DNA of 64,000 bases from Nitrospira sp. CR1.3 (GCA_014055525.1 WIAH01000003.1:1-64000); one strand, 5' to 3'. Positions 15,870-24,603 are shown, counted from the first letter of the stretch. The notes: generated by a model from the sequence alone, not told the origin. Translations and numbers: made by a program.

Positions 15870-16700
15870 CTATACAAAGTCTGCGGGCGCATTGCCACCT
15901 ATCCGCAAACTTCGAGGAGGAGAGAGCCGAAGCATCAAGAGGATTGCGAGTGGAAGACACATCAACAGACCGGCAAGGCCGAGCCTCGTTTCACCGACCC
16001 AGAACGTGACGGCCAGATTGAATGCCAGGACACCATAATAGAGACCGACGCCCAGTAAGAGTCGGCGTGCTATGGATGTCCCGTCTCCGGCGGGCGCAGG
16101 GGAAAGGCGACGGTCGAGCGGGAAATAGATTGCAAGCGAAATCAGTCCGACGATCATCCAACCAAGGTAGTTCGTGAGCGGAACGCCGAAGTGAATTCCG
16201 GGGTCGGGGTAGTAATAGATCTTCCCTAGGAACCAGCGATCGCCGCGCAGCGCGATCGGATCGATGACCATGTCGAGACCGGCGAACAGCACCGCAGTGA
16301 GGACAAGCGCGCGACGACTCGTGCGGACGGAAAGGTCAAAGCTGAGAGGCTGGAGGCGGGAGGTTGATCCTGCCGCCTCACGAGGCAGAAGGAAACTCAA
16401 AGCGACACAGTACGCGGCATAGAGAAGAAAACTGAACGAGATTGAGTCCATGAATGGAATGTTCGAGATGTACAGCTCCTGGCCGACCGTCGAACCGGTA
16501 TAGTGGTACCACCCGAAGGGGATTCCGGTGCGGGTGGAGGAAAATTCACAGATGAAGGCCGTGACCCAGCTGATCAACCAGAGACGCCAAGTCCTGGGCC
16601 AACCGATCAATTGCACGGCGGCGATGAGCAGGACGGTCAGGAACAGGAACACATAGGGACGAAGGAGGACGGTCTTGAGAAGCAGGGTGAGAAAATCCAT
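15870..16700 (-). CDS. cruF: CruF-like carotenoid biosynthesis membrane protein (DUF422)
   Basis: A 276-residue polytopic protein (about seven to eight transmembrane segments) of the CruF/DUF422 family. In cyanobacteria and Deinococcus the family hydrates the psi-end of gamma-carotene or lycopene (1',2'-hydratase). Visible family blocks are ICEFSSTRTGIPFGWYHYTG, NIPFMDSISFSFLLY, DMVIDPIA and GVPLTNYLGW. It sits with HpnA and IspA, genes for isoprenoid lipids, which supports a membrane-terpenoid role. Other carotenoid genes (crtB, crtI) are not in the window. The start is ATG 16700; a TTG one codon upstream is unnecessary. Confidence 0.88.
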   Translation of the reverse strand: MDFLTLLLKTVLLRPYVFLFLTVLLIAAVQLIGWPRTWRLWLISWVTAFICEFSSTRTGIPFGWYHYTGSTVGQELYISNIPFMDSISFSFLLYAAYCVALSFLLPREAAGSTSRLQPLSFDLSVRTSRRALVLTAVLFAGLDMVIDPIALRGDRWFLGKIYYYPDPGIHFGVPLTNYLGWMIVGLISLAIYFPLDRRLSPAPAGDGTSIARRLLLGVGLYYGVLAFNLAVTFWVGETRLGLAGLLMCLPLAILLMLRLSPPRSLRIGGNAPADFV

Positions 16701-16786
16701 CAAAGCTTGGCGCCGGATAGTGGATATTGAATCAACGCCGGTAATGTACCATTAATGATTGGAATTTCAATATGGCGCATTCACGG

Positions 16787-17770
16787 CTACGCATAGCCGT
16801 GTGACCTGAACCACCGCACCGCTTTTTCAAGCGCCACCTCCGGGGGCGTCTGGGGAAGGCCGAGTTCGCGGAGGGCCTTGCTGCAGTCGTAATGCATCTT
16901 GTACTTGGCCATCTTGACGCCTTCCAGCGGAATGCGCGGCGGCCGGCCGGTGAGATTCGCGACCCAATGATTGAGGTAGGCGAGCGGCAGGATGGCAAGT
17001 CTCGGCAACTTGATCGTGGGGGCTTTCACGCCGGTCAGATTGCTCAGGATCTCGAACACCTCGCGCAACATTAAGTTTTTGTTTCCAAGGATATAGCGCT
17101 CGCCGACGCGCCCTTTCTGCATGGCGAGCAGATGCCCGACCGCAACGTCGTCCACATCGATGAGATTCATGCCTGTCTCCATATATGCCGGCATGCGACC
17201 CCTCATGAAATCGAGGATGACCTGACCGGTCGGAGTCGGCTTCACGTCGCCGGCCCCGACCGGAGCGCTTGGATTTACAATCACGACCGGCAGTCCTTCC
17301 TTCGCCAGCCGTAACACTTCCTGTTCGGCGAGGTATTTCGACCGCTTGTAGTGGCCAGCCATTTGATCGAGCGAGACCGGGGTCTCTTCGGTGCCGAGCC
17401 CGCCGCTAGGCGGGAGTCCGATGGCTCCGATCGTGCTGCAATAGACCGTGCGTTCGATGCCGGCTGTTCGCGCCGCTTCAAGAAGATTGCGCGTGCCGGT
17501 CACGTTGATGTCGTAAAAGATCGAGGGATCCTTGGCCCAAAGGGCGTAATGCGCCGCCACATGGTAGAGCTGCCGGCAGCCGGCAAGGGCTTCACGCAAT
17601 GAAGCAGGATCGCGCAGGTCGCCTGCGACTCGCTCAACGGCCAAACTTTCCAGGTTCTGAAGGTCTGATTCCCGGCGGGCCAGCACGCGGACCTCGACGC
17701 CGGCGCGGACGAGCGCGCGCACCACTGCCCCACCGACAAATCCGGTGGCGCCTGTGACTAAGACTTTCAT
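16787..17770 (-). CDS. hpnA: HpnA-like hopanoid-associated NAD-dependent sugar epimerase
   Basis: A 327-residue extended short-chain dehydrogenase. The nucleotide motif is TGATGFVGG (residues 6-14), the active-site pair is YKRSK (Tyr and Lys three apart), and the family stretch NPSAPVGAGDVKPTPTG is characteristic of HpnA. HpnA acts in modification of the hopanoid side chain; the exact sugar substrate is uncertain. ATG 17770 is chosen since it puts MKVLVTGATG at the N-terminus; an 18-residue extension is unlikely. It is flanked by CruF and IspA on the same strand, 86 and 127 bases away. Confidence 0.9.
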   Translation of the reverse strand: MKVLVTGATGFVGGAVVRALVRAGVEVRVLARRESDLQNLESLAVERVAGDLRDPASLREALAGCRQLYHVAAHYALWAKDPSIFYDINVTGTRNLLEAARTAGIERTVYCSTIGAIGLPPSGGLGTEETPVSLDQMAGHYKRSKYLAEQEVLRLAKEGLPVVIVNPSAPVGAGDVKPTPTGQVILDFMRGRMPAYMETGMNLIDVDDVAVGHLLAMQKGRVGERYILGNKNLMLREVFEILSNLTGVKAPTIKLPRLAILPLAYLNHWVANLTGRPPRIPLEGVKMAKYKMHYDCSKALRELGLPQTPPEVALEKAVRWFRSHGYA

Positions 17771-17897
17771 TGCGCTTGTGCGCAAGTAAGGAGTAAGGGG
17801 TGAAGGGCTAGAGGTATAATGCAAACTAGCATGAGGCTAAACTATAATTTCTTAACCGCCACTTGCCACGTCCCTCTGACCGCTTGCCTGCGCGGCG

Positions 17898-18788
17898 CTA
17901 GTTGCGCCGCGCAGTGATGTATCGCGCGATCTCTCTCAAGGGATCAGCGGGAGGGCCGAAGGACGACAGGCGGCTGATCGCGCGTGCCACACAGTCATCG
18001 GCCAGCTTCCTGGCGCCGTCGACGCCGTAGAAGGTCGGATAGGTTTTCTTGCCTCTCTCCGCGTCGGTATTCGGGTTCTTGCCCAGTTCTTCCCTCGTGC
18101 CGGTGACGTTGAGCACATCATCGGCGATCTGAAAGGCCAGGCCGATGTCTTCCGCATAACCAGTGACGTCGTCAAGCTGCCGATCCGTCGCACCGGCGGC
18201 GATCGCGCCCATCCGGACCGCGGCGCGGATCAACATGCCCGTCTTGTGTTTGTGAATATTTTGAAGGGTCGGGAGGTCGATGTCCTTGTTTTCGGCCTGA
18301 ATGTCGAAGACCTGTCCCCCCACCATGCCGAGGTTGCCTGAGCCATAGGCCAATTCTTGAATCAGGCGCACCTGCCTGACCGGATCGCAGCCCTTCATCA
18401 GATCCGGATGGCTGCAGAGGTCGAAGGCCATGGTGAGGAGCGCATCGCCGGCCAGGATGGCCATCGCTTCGCCATAGACCTTGTGATTGGTTGGTTTCCC
18501 GCGGCGGAAGTCGTCATTGTCCATCGAAGGCAGGTCGTCATGGATCAGCGAATAAGTATGGATGAATTCCAGCGAACAGGCCACTGCCATCAGGCCGGGC
18601 GGAGAGACGCCGATGGCTTCAGCCGCGGCAATCGTCAGTATCGGACGGATGCGTTTCCCTCCTGCCATGAGGCTGTAACGCATGCTCTCGTGGAGTGTCG
18701 TGGGCGGCGTCGTCGCCGGCGGGCTCACCTGGTCCAGATAGCGATCGACTTCGATCCGCTTGTGTTCGAGATAGTCCTTGATGTTCAT
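17898..18788 (-). CDS. ispA: Polyprenyl (farnesyl/geranylgeranyl) diphosphate synthase
   Basis: A 296-residue class I trans-prenyltransferase that condenses isopentenyl diphosphate with allylic diphosphates. The first Asp-rich motif DDLPSMDNDD is at 84-93. The second sits at 222-226 but reads DDVLN, so the third Asp of the canonical DDxxD is Asn. Family block GGKRIRP is at 43-49. Substrate chain length cannot be fixed by eye, although IspA-like C15 synthesis fits the length. It supplies precursors for the hopanoid and carotenoid genes beside it. The start ATG is preceded by a pyrimidine-rich leader with no strong ribosome site. Confidence 0.92.
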   Translation of the reverse strand: MNIKDYLEHKRIEVDRYLDQVSPPATTPPTTLHESMRYSLMAGGKRIRPILTIAAAEAIGVSPPGLMAVACSLEFIHTYSLIHDDLPSMDNDDFRRGKPTNHKVYGEAMAILAGDALLTMAFDLCSHPDLMKGCDPVRQVRLIQELAYGSGNLGMVGGQVFDIQAENKDIDLPTLQNIHKHKTGMLIRAAVRMGAIAAGATDRQLDDVTGYAEDIGLAFQIADDVLNVTGTREELGKNPNTDAERGKKTYPTFYGVDGARKLADDCVARAISRLSSFGPPADPLREIARYITARRN

Positions 18789-18908
18789 GGGGGTGAGAAT
18801 GCGACTTGCCCTGACAGGCAGTGACCCGTGCGGAGAGTAACAAATGGGTGGAGGGGAGTCAAACAGAGGAGGAGGTGTCTTGAGGGAGTAGGGGAAATAG
18901 ATGGACGG

Positions 18909-19193
18909 TCATCCCGCGCGCCGGAGTCTCGTACGCGAACGAGCAGCCCGCCCGACGCTCGACCCCGCGTGATGCTCTGCATAGGCATCCAAGAGTCGAC
19001 GGATCATTCGCTGGTACTGGGTATGGCGTTTCTGGGCCTCCGCCTTAAAAAAGTCCACACTCCGCTTGCTCAACGCGATCGTGACCTTGACGCCTTCATC
19101 ACGAAGGACAAGATCCCCGGGGGCAGGCAGGAAATCAGGGACGATTTTGAGATCCCCGAGGGGCTCGTCGGTGTATTTTATTTTCGCGCTCAT
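18909..19193 (-). CDS. brnA: BrnA-like antitoxin
   Basis: A 94-residue ribbon-helix-helix antitoxin. The block VKVTIALSKRSVDFFKAEAQ (about 35-54) followed by YQRMIRRLLDAYAEHH (about 60-75) is typical of BrnA/CopG-type proteins that neutralise BrnT and repress the operon. The C-terminus is Arg-rich. The ATG at 19193 lies 59 bases inside the toxin gene, giving tight coupling. Confidence 0.85.
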   Translation of the reverse strand: MSAKIKYTDEPLGDLKIVPDFLPAPGDLVLRDEGVKVTIALSKRSVDFFKAEAQKRHTQYQRMIRRLLDAYAEHHAGSSVGRAARSRTRLRRAG

Positions 19194-19455
19194 AAATCGA
19201 CCTGCCTTTCCGCCAGTATCCGGCGCCGATGATTCGAACGGACTCACGTCGATAGGTAAAGCGAACCGTCATGACCCCACCACCGACTCGCCCGAAGCAG
19301 TAATAACGTCTTTCGTGCGCGCTGTGAGAAACATCCTCGGCGATGACGCGCTTCGGGTCGAGAAACGCTGATTGGGCTTCCGAGAATGATACGCCGTGCT
19401 TGAGTTGGTTCTCTTCATCCTTATCTCGGTCCCACTCGAACGTCGACTCGGCCAC
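19135..19455 (-). CDS. brnT: BrnT-like ribonuclease toxin
   Basis: A 106-residue toxin of the BrnT family, which fold like RelE and cut RNA. Family blocks are FEWDRDKDEENQLKHGVSF near the N-terminus, AFLDPKRVIAED, and the C-terminal R(Y)YCFGRV...VRFTYR...VRIIGAGYWRKGRSIYE region. The start appears to be GTG. The last 13 or so residues after YERENK extend beyond the usual end and overlap the antitoxin gene. Toxin-first order is usual for this pair. Confidence 0.87.
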   Translation of the reverse strand: MAESTFEWDRDKDEENQLKHGVSFSEAQSAFLDPKRVIAEDVSHSAHERRYYCFGRVGGGVMTVRFTYRRESVRIIGAGYWRKGRSIYERENKIHRRAPRGSQNRP

Positions 19456-19519
19456 CGACAGAGGTTAGCACATGTCCTTGACGATAGCCATACGATCATA
19501 TGGCTCATTCGACATGATT

Positions 19520-19571
19520 CCGGCGGCTCGTGTCCACGGTCCGCCGGCGTCGCTCAGGCCCCGGCCTGAGC
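19520..19571. repeat. Two adjacent perfect hairpins
   Basis: CCGGCGG (19520-19526)/CCGCCGG (19541-19547), then GCTCAGGCC (19552-19560)/GGCCTGAGC (19563-19571). They lie upstream of the divergent brnT start and before the promoter of the zinc-ribbon gene; no T-run follows. Confidence 0.55.
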
Positions 19572-19646
19572 GGCCGCTCAGTCAGCAGACCTTGCCTTGT
19601 TCCTTGAACCTGTGGTGAGCGAGTGGGAGAGCAGTCTATCTCCTCC

Positions 19647-19676
19647 TTGTTTTTCCGCCGACCGCCCCGCTATACT
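19647..19676 (+). promoter_or_regulatory. Promoter giving a probably leaderless mRNA
   Basis: TTGTTT (19647-19652) and TATACT (19671-19676) with an 18-base spacer. The expected start, about 7 bases past the -10, falls at 19683, two bases before the ATG at 19685. No ribosome site precedes the ATG. Confidence 0.5.
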
Positions 19677-19684
19677 TCCTTCCC

Positions 19685-19975
19685 ATGAGCATCCGAAAAG
19701 CCGGGGGCGACTGGGAGCCGATGCTGCTTCCGATCGAACCCCGTCATTGCAAAGTCTGTAAGCTGGGGCTCTACCGGGACAAGACGATGTTCCGCGGGGG
19801 CTGGTCTCGTTGCAGTGTTTGCGACGAATTTGTGCATTACAGCTGCCTGGCCAGCGGCAAGTTCTCATTCCTGAAGGCCAGGCCTCGCGTCTGCAAGACC
19901 TGCCGCGCGGCGCAAGCCGGCTCCCAGTCAACTTCCCAGACCCAGGCAGCACGTTCGATCGCCGTCGGCTCGTGA
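19685..19975 (+). CDS. Small zinc-ribbon/PHD-like protein
   Basis: A 96-residue protein with four metal-ligand pairs in order: CKVC (about 23), CSVC (about 44), HYSC (about 52) and CKTC (about 71). The spacing fits one double-zinc treble-clef/RING or PHD-like fold. The last 25 residues are Ser/Gln-rich and probably disordered. I do not know the function; it could bind nucleic acid or protein. It overlaps the next gene by 4 bases (GTGA), so the two are coupled. Coding is well supported by the ordered cysteines. Confidence 0.72.
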   Translation: MSIRKAGGDWEPMLLPIEPRHCKVCKLGLYRDKTMFRGGWSRCSVCDEFVHYSCLASGKFSFLKARPRVCKTCRAAQAGSQSTSQTQAARSIAVGS

Positions 19976-20307
19976 CTTCCGATCCTCTTTCCAGCCACTC
20001 AGAGAACCGCTCCGATTGGCATCACCTCTTCGCGCAGACCGTGCGCTATCTCCTGGCCCCGGTGATTTTCTTGTCCAGCGGCTTCTTCACGGCGAATTTT
20101 CTCATCAGCGGCCAATATACCTGGCCTCGGACCAGTCGGGCGCTGGCTTTGTCCCTCACGCTTCTCGTATTGTCCTATGAGTTTGTCTATAAGGAACAGC
20201 GCGCCGGAACCGGGTCGCCGGATCAGGCTCGCGCAGCTCTGTTGTATTCCTGTGTGATTCCCTATGTATTAGGAATCGCGGTGATGATGGTCCTTTGGAA
20301 GTTCTAG
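19972..20307 (+). CDS. Small membrane protein, unknown
   Basis: A 111-residue protein starting at a GTG that overlaps the previous stop codon. It has three predicted transmembrane segments (about 22-45, 52-72, 88-110) and a polar N-terminus. No family is recognised. The coupling suggests it works with the zinc-ribbon protein, perhaps as its membrane partner, but that is only inference. Confidence 0.65.
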   Translation: MTSDPLSSHSENRSDWHHLFAQTVRYLLAPVIFLSSGFFTANFLISGQYTWPRTSRALALSLTLLVLSYEFVYKEQRAGTGSPDQARAALLYSCVIPYVLGIAVMMVLWKF

Positions 20308-20338
20308 ATCGGCGCTGGGCGGTAAAGGCCTGACGATC

Positions 20339-20713
20339 ATGGCGCAGGTGTTTCGTAGCGGCGCATTTCTTCAGCAATGCTGGTCGGTGCACCCCCTCTG
20401 CATTGCGGTCAAACGGCTGGCTGACGACCGGACTTTGATCCTCAGTTGCAGCTCCTGCCGATCGGTCCATCACCTGGCGCTTGCTTCGGTCGTCGTGAGA
20501 GCCGCCGCAGTTCCGGCCGAATCGGCAGATGCGGGAGAACCGGCCGATGCTTGGAAGGGACAGGGCCAACTCACCGGTTGTCTCGAGACTCATGCCACAG
20601 CCCTTTCCTTGCGCGAGATGGATGTATTTGAAGATCTGGCGCTGATTCGCTGCGCGGAATGCCGGCGGCACTATGCGTTGACGGTCGCAGCATTTGAGAC
20701 GCACCAGAAGTAA
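20339..20713 (+). CDS. Hypothetical protein with two CxxC pairs
   Basis: A 124-residue protein with CSSC (about 37-40) and CAEC (about 104-107), which together could hold one zinc. The middle is Ala/Glu-rich. I do not recognise it. A longer minus-strand frame overlaps, but the paired cysteines and the same-strand neighbours favour this one. It is 31 bases after the preceding gene, so probably in the same transcript. Confidence 0.55.
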   Translation: MAQVFRSGAFLQQCWSVHPLCIAVKRLADDRTLILSCSSCRSVHHLALASVVVRAAAVPAESADAGEPADAWKGQGQLTGCLETHATALSLREMDVFEDLALIRCAECRRHYALTVAAFETHQK

Positions 20714-20758
20714 CTCCGAAAATCTTTGTTATTGCGGTAACGTGAACGGTCTCACTGC

Positions 20759-21379
20759 ATGAGTCTGTCTCTCTCCCTCACCGATGAAGAAACTGCGTTG
20801 GTGGCGGATGGTGAGTTTTTCAGGAAGAAAGCGAGAATTTCCGAAAAGATTCGAGGGATGCTCGAGGCGACACACGTGGCGCTGAAGGAGGAACTCGGCC
20901 GCGCGGAACTTCTGACCCCGCCCGGTTTTGATCCGGCGCTCTTCCAGTTCGTCAAGGGGGAGCATCTCGAATCGTTTCCCTATCAGTATCTTGATTGCCC
21001 CAAGCACTTTCACGGGACGGAGAAGTGTACGTTCAGGACGCTGTTCTGGTGGGGGCACCATGCCGTGTTCGCCTGGGTTCTGGAAGGCCGGCTGGTCAAG
21101 CAATACAGGAAGAATCTGGTTGACCGGTTCCATCGCGTTGCGGGGCAGGATCTGGAACTGTCGACGGCTCCGACGCTCTGGGAGTGGAAGCGCGGGGAAG
21201 GCTATACGCTTCCGCTCACCCATGACCGGAAGGCGAACATGGCCGCTGTGCTTGCTGAACGGGCGTTTCTCAAGATCGGACGGTATGTTCCGCTTGACGA
21301 CGAGAGGATCAGACGTGGCGACCTGGCCACCCTGGGCCGGGAGGTCTTCCTGGTCATGAGACCGATCGTTTCCTCCTGA
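20759..21379 (+). CDS. Hypothetical cytoplasmic protein
   Basis: A 206-residue soluble protein with no signal or membrane segment. The N-terminal 60 residues are helical and charged; the centre has aromatic and His-rich sequence (FPYQYLDCPKHFHG, then FWWGHHAVFAWVLEG). I do not recognise a family. Neighbouring genes on both sides run the same way. Coding potential looks good (normal composition, no overlapping competitor of equal length). Confidence 0.65.
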   Translation: MSLSLSLTDEETALVADGEFFRKKARISEKIRGMLEATHVALKEELGRAELLTPPGFDPALFQFVKGEHLESFPYQYLDCPKHFHGTEKCTFRTLFWWGHHAVFAWVLEGRLVKQYRKNLVDRFHRVAGQDLELSTAPTLWEWKRGEGYTLPLTHDRKANMAAVLAERAFLKIGRYVPLDDERIRRGDLATLGREVFLVMRPIVSS

Positions 21380-21479
21380 ATTCCTCAATTGTGAAGGCGG
21401 ATGGATTTCGGTAGACTAGCGCCCATTCTTTCTCAAAGCACATCTTCAATCACAGAGTTTCGAGGCGGAAGGAGGTCAA

Positions 21480-22127
21480 ATGGACAAGGTCGTGACGCGA
21501 GCGGGGGGTGGAATAGTCCTGTTGGTGGGTTTGTTGATCACATCCGGCTGCGGGGGAAACGGTCAGACATTTTATCTCGATGTTGTTCCAAAACAGATGC
21601 CGGCGCAGATGGCGGAACCGGAGGCGGTCAAGATCATGGTGGAGCCTTTTGAGGACCGCCGGGTGGAAAAAAACCGCGTCGGGATGCGGACGCATCTCTG
21701 GGGCGGAGTCACGTACTTCAATGTGGCGGGCGAGAAGCCGGGCGAAGTCTATGCGCAGGCGCTGGCGGAACGGCTGAGAGCCAGAGGCTGGCATGACCGG
21801 TCATGGGATGTGCGCGTGGTACCGGCCGGATCTGCCACCGGCGCGGACATCGTCATCACCGGGCAGATTGTCGACTTGGCCGCTAACGCGAAGAGCCGGA
21901 TGTTCTCAACCGCGCTGACATCGAGCAGCAAGGTGACGATCTCAGCCCGGAATAACGGCGACAAGAGCACCACCAATCGCAGCATCGAGGGCGCTCAGAC
22001 CGACACGGTTTTCTGGTTCAGCGAAGATGACGTCCAGAAGTTGCTGACCGCTACGATCAAGGACACGATCGACCGGTATGTCGAGGATACGACGATTTCC
22101 CAGCGCGCGGTCCGGCCCAGCCGTTAA
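21480..22127 (+). CDS. YajG-like lipoprotein, unknown function
   Basis: A 215-residue lipoprotein with a lipobox near residues 20-24 (LITSGC). The start ATG has the ribosome site AAGGAGGT. The layout (extended N-terminus, then repeated alpha/beta units with VKIMVEPFEDRRV and GADIVITGQIVDL) resembles YajG-type and other envelope-complex lipoproteins. Substrate and partners are unknown. The next gene starts 26 bases downstream, suggesting an operon. Confidence 0.78.
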   Translation: MDKVVTRAGGGIVLLVGLLITSGCGGNGQTFYLDVVPKQMPAQMAEPEAVKIMVEPFEDRRVEKNRVGMRTHLWGGVTYFNVAGEKPGEVYAQALAERLRARGWHDRSWDVRVVPAGSATGADIVITGQIVDLAANAKSRMFSTALTSSSKVTISARNNGDKSTTNRSIEGAQTDTVFWFSEDDVQKLLTATIKDTIDRYVEDTTISQRAVRPSR

Positions 22128-22153
22128 AATCCCCGTGATGAAGGGAGGAGGCT

Positions 22154-23215
22154 GTGCGGGAGCGTCGTTGGGAAACGACCGCGCCGTTGTCGTTCGGGCA
22201 GATCCTTGCCGTGGGCGAACGGCTGGCCTCGTTGGGTTTGAAGCCGGCTGTTCCGGCCAAAGACGTCATCTGCTATGTCGAAGAATGGACGGTCGAGTCG
22301 CCGGAAGACTTTGACGGCCTCGACGCCTGGGCGACGGAGGACGTCACTCTGGTTCACGTGCGGGACCGGTGGCGTGGCGACTTCTTCCTGCTCGCCGGCG
22401 CCTATCACACCGTGTACCAACGGTATCAAGATGTCGGCACCTACTGCTCTGTCAGCCATCCTTGGCGTATTCGCGAATCCCTGACGCTTCACGAGAGCCG
22501 AAGCATGCTCTGGCTCGGCTTTCGCCATGCCCATTCGTTCGTGCGCGTCCGGTTGCAGACGCGGGAGGTCATCAGCCCCGGTGAAACGAGAGGCGATGCC
22601 CGGCGGGAGCAGTGGCTGGACGAACGTCGGACCGCCTTTCTCGAAGCGATTACGACGCTCGAACTGCCGATCGAGACTGCGATCGAGAAACAGCAACTGA
22701 TCTTGCGTCCGACCGATCCCACTGTTCCGTTTTTCTGTTCCTGGCCCGATGCCTTCGGCCCCTGCCAATTCGAGTACAACACCTCGGACGCCTACGAATA
22801 TCTCGTGCCGGCCAGCCGCCTTGCGGCGACCTATTTACCGGAACCGGCCGGCGTGAGGGCCTATCTGACGGGGTTTTCCGAGGAAGCCCTCGGCGAGTTT
22901 GCCGCGATCGAGCCTCCGGCGAGATTGGCCTACCGCTGCTCGGTGCATTGCCCGCTCGACGACTTGCCGGAAATCCGTGCCGCGATCGAGCCGGACGGAC
23001 GTCTGTACACGACGCTCTGTGAATTTCAAACTCAGGAGCTGATTCCCGAGGGAGAGGATGCCTCGGCAATCGTGGGGGTGATGGGGTCCGATGCCGGTTT
23101 TCAACTCGAAGTGCGATTGAACCGCGCGCCGCTCGACGAGGCCTTGATGGCGGGGTGGCTGGAACGGGTTCTGGGGTATTCGGTGACCTATGCGCCGCTG
23201 CCCGCCTTTATCTGA
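22154..23215 (+). CDS. Hypothetical 353-residue protein
   Basis: A soluble, acidic protein with no signal or membrane segment, starting at GTG with the strong site GGGAGGAGG upstream. No catalytic motif is evident. Conserved-looking stretches are RWRGDFFLLAGAYHTVYQRY and WPDAFGPCQFEYNTSDAYEY. I cannot assign a family. Strong ribosome site, length and typical codon choice support coding. Confidence 0.7.
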   Translation: MRERRWETTAPLSFGQILAVGERLASLGLKPAVPAKDVICYVEEWTVESPEDFDGLDAWATEDVTLVHVRDRWRGDFFLLAGAYHTVYQRYQDVGTYCSVSHPWRIRESLTLHESRSMLWLGFRHAHSFVRVRLQTREVISPGETRGDARREQWLDERRTAFLEAITTLELPIETAIEKQQLILRPTDPTVPFFCSWPDAFGPCQFEYNTSDAYEYLVPASRLAATYLPEPAGVRAYLTGFSEEALGEFAAIEPPARLAYRCSVHCPLDDLPEIRAAIEPDGRLYTTLCEFQTQELIPEGEDASAIVGVMGSDAGFQLEVRLNRAPLDEALMAGWLERVLGYSVTYAPLPAFI

Positions 23216-23216
23216 C

Positions 23217-23292
23217 AGGCTGAGGTTAAGGTCAAGGTGAAGTGGAAGTCGTCCGTGTGCCGTTGCTCAACCTCAGCCTTGACCTCAACCTG
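23217..23292. repeat. Iterated-phrase imperfect palindrome (AGGTTGAGGTCAAGG type)
   Basis: Left arm 23217-23236 and right arm 23270-23292 pair imperfectly, each being a run of near-identical AGGTNAAGG phrases. It sits right after the stop of the upstream gene and could act as a terminator. Confidence 0.5.
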
Positions 23293-23341
23293 AATTCGAT
23301 TTTCCGTTGATCAAATCCTGTAGATTCCTCAGAGTGGGGGC

Positions 23342-24451
23342 ATGAGTCCCCTGGCCCAGGTGCAATCCATTCTTGCCAAGCCGTTTATGCCGGCGGTGTT
23401 CTTTTTTTCTGGAGTCACGTACGACACGGTGACCCTGACGCGAATCGATCGATTGCAAGATAATCTTCTGCTGCTGCTCTATCTGCTGCTGCTCGGCATC
23501 CTCATCGTGTTGACGGGCCGGCTCGGGATCGAGCCGGCGCCGGACCGTGATCGACTGGCCACGCTCTCACCGTTCAACCGTTGGGTGCTCCGCAGCCGGC
23601 CGTACTACCCGATGGCCAGCCAATTCCTTCTCGGAGGACTCTTCAGCGCCTATGCGATTTTCTATTCGCGAAGCGCGACGCTCACCGGCACGGCGGTCTT
23701 TTTTGCCTTGCTGGTCGCCCTGCTGATCGCAAATGAGTTCCTGCGCGACCGGTTATCCAACCTGCGCTTGGTCGTGAGTCTCTATGCGTTGGTCTGTTTC
23801 GCCTTTTTCACCTTTTTCCTGCCGGTCATGACGGGATTCATGAACGCGGCGATATTCCTGACCGGAGCCGTATTGAGCGGAGTCGTCACTCTCCGGGTGG
23901 TGCAGCTCATCTATCGCAACAATCCCGATCGGTCGCGGCGCGAAGCCGTTGGGGTCACCACGCCGGCCCTGGCCCTGATCGCCCTGCTGGTCGGATTCTA
24001 TTTCCTGAACTGGATTCCGCCTGTGCCGCTTTCGCTCAAGTTCGGGGGAATCTACCATGAGGTGAAAAAAACCGACGACCGCTTCGAGCTCTCATATGCC
24101 AAAAAGTGGTACGAAGTCTGGAAGCGCTCGGACAGCGTCTTTCCGGCCGGAGAGCCGATCTACTGCTTCACGGCGGTCTTTGCGCCGGTGGCGTTGAATA
24201 CGACGGTGTACCATCACTGGTATTTCCGACCCGACGGGAACAAGTCCTTTGCCCATGCCGATAGGATCCCCCTGAAGATTTCTGGCGGGCGGGAAGGCGG
24301 TTATCGCGCCTACACATTCAAGCAGAGGCTTGATCCCGGCGATTGGCGCGTCGATGTGGAGTCTGAAGACGGACGTATCATCGGCCGGGTGTCGGTCACC
24401 GTCGAACATCAAGAGGAGACGCAGCCGACGCTAGTGACGTTGTCCTACTGA
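23342..24451 (+). CDS. DUF2914 membrane protein
   Basis: A 369-residue protein: six to eight transmembrane segments in the first 230 residues, then a periplasmic C-terminal DUF2914 domain (about 260-355) with the typical WYFRPDGN and GDWRVDVESEDGRIIGRVSV patterns. DUF2914 function is not established. Alone in its transcription unit as far as can be seen. Confidence 0.85.
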   Translation: MSPLAQVQSILAKPFMPAVFFFSGVTYDTVTLTRIDRLQDNLLLLLYLLLLGILIVLTGRLGIEPAPDRDRLATLSPFNRWVLRSRPYYPMASQFLLGGLFSAYAIFYSRSATLTGTAVFFALLVALLIANEFLRDRLSNLRLVVSLYALVCFAFFTFFLPVMTGFMNAAIFLTGAVLSGVVTLRVVQLIYRNNPDRSRREAVGVTTPALALIALLVGFYFLNWIPPVPLSLKFGGIYHEVKKTDDRFELSYAKKWYEVWKRSDSVFPAGEPIYCFTAVFAPVALNTTVYHHWYFRPDGNKSFAHADRIPLKISGGREGGYRAYTFKQRLDPGDWRVDVESEDGRIIGRVSVTVEHQEETQPTLVTLSY

Positions 24452-24603
24452 AGCGGACCACCACAGGCATCCGTTTCCATTCCGCCCTCAACATGAGAGA
24501 GGTATTCCCGGCCGCTCTATTTGAAGGCGCTGTTGATTTGCGGTCCCTCTCTGCGCCAGATTGCAGGTGAATCCGCCGAAATGACTGCGTGTGAGGTGAC
24601 GGC

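Noticed and set aside
20156..20704. A 182-residue minus-strand frame over the small membrane protein and the CxxC protein
   Set aside because: Same-strand neighbours and the paired cysteines favour the plus-strand genes; no signal or family pattern on the minus strand.
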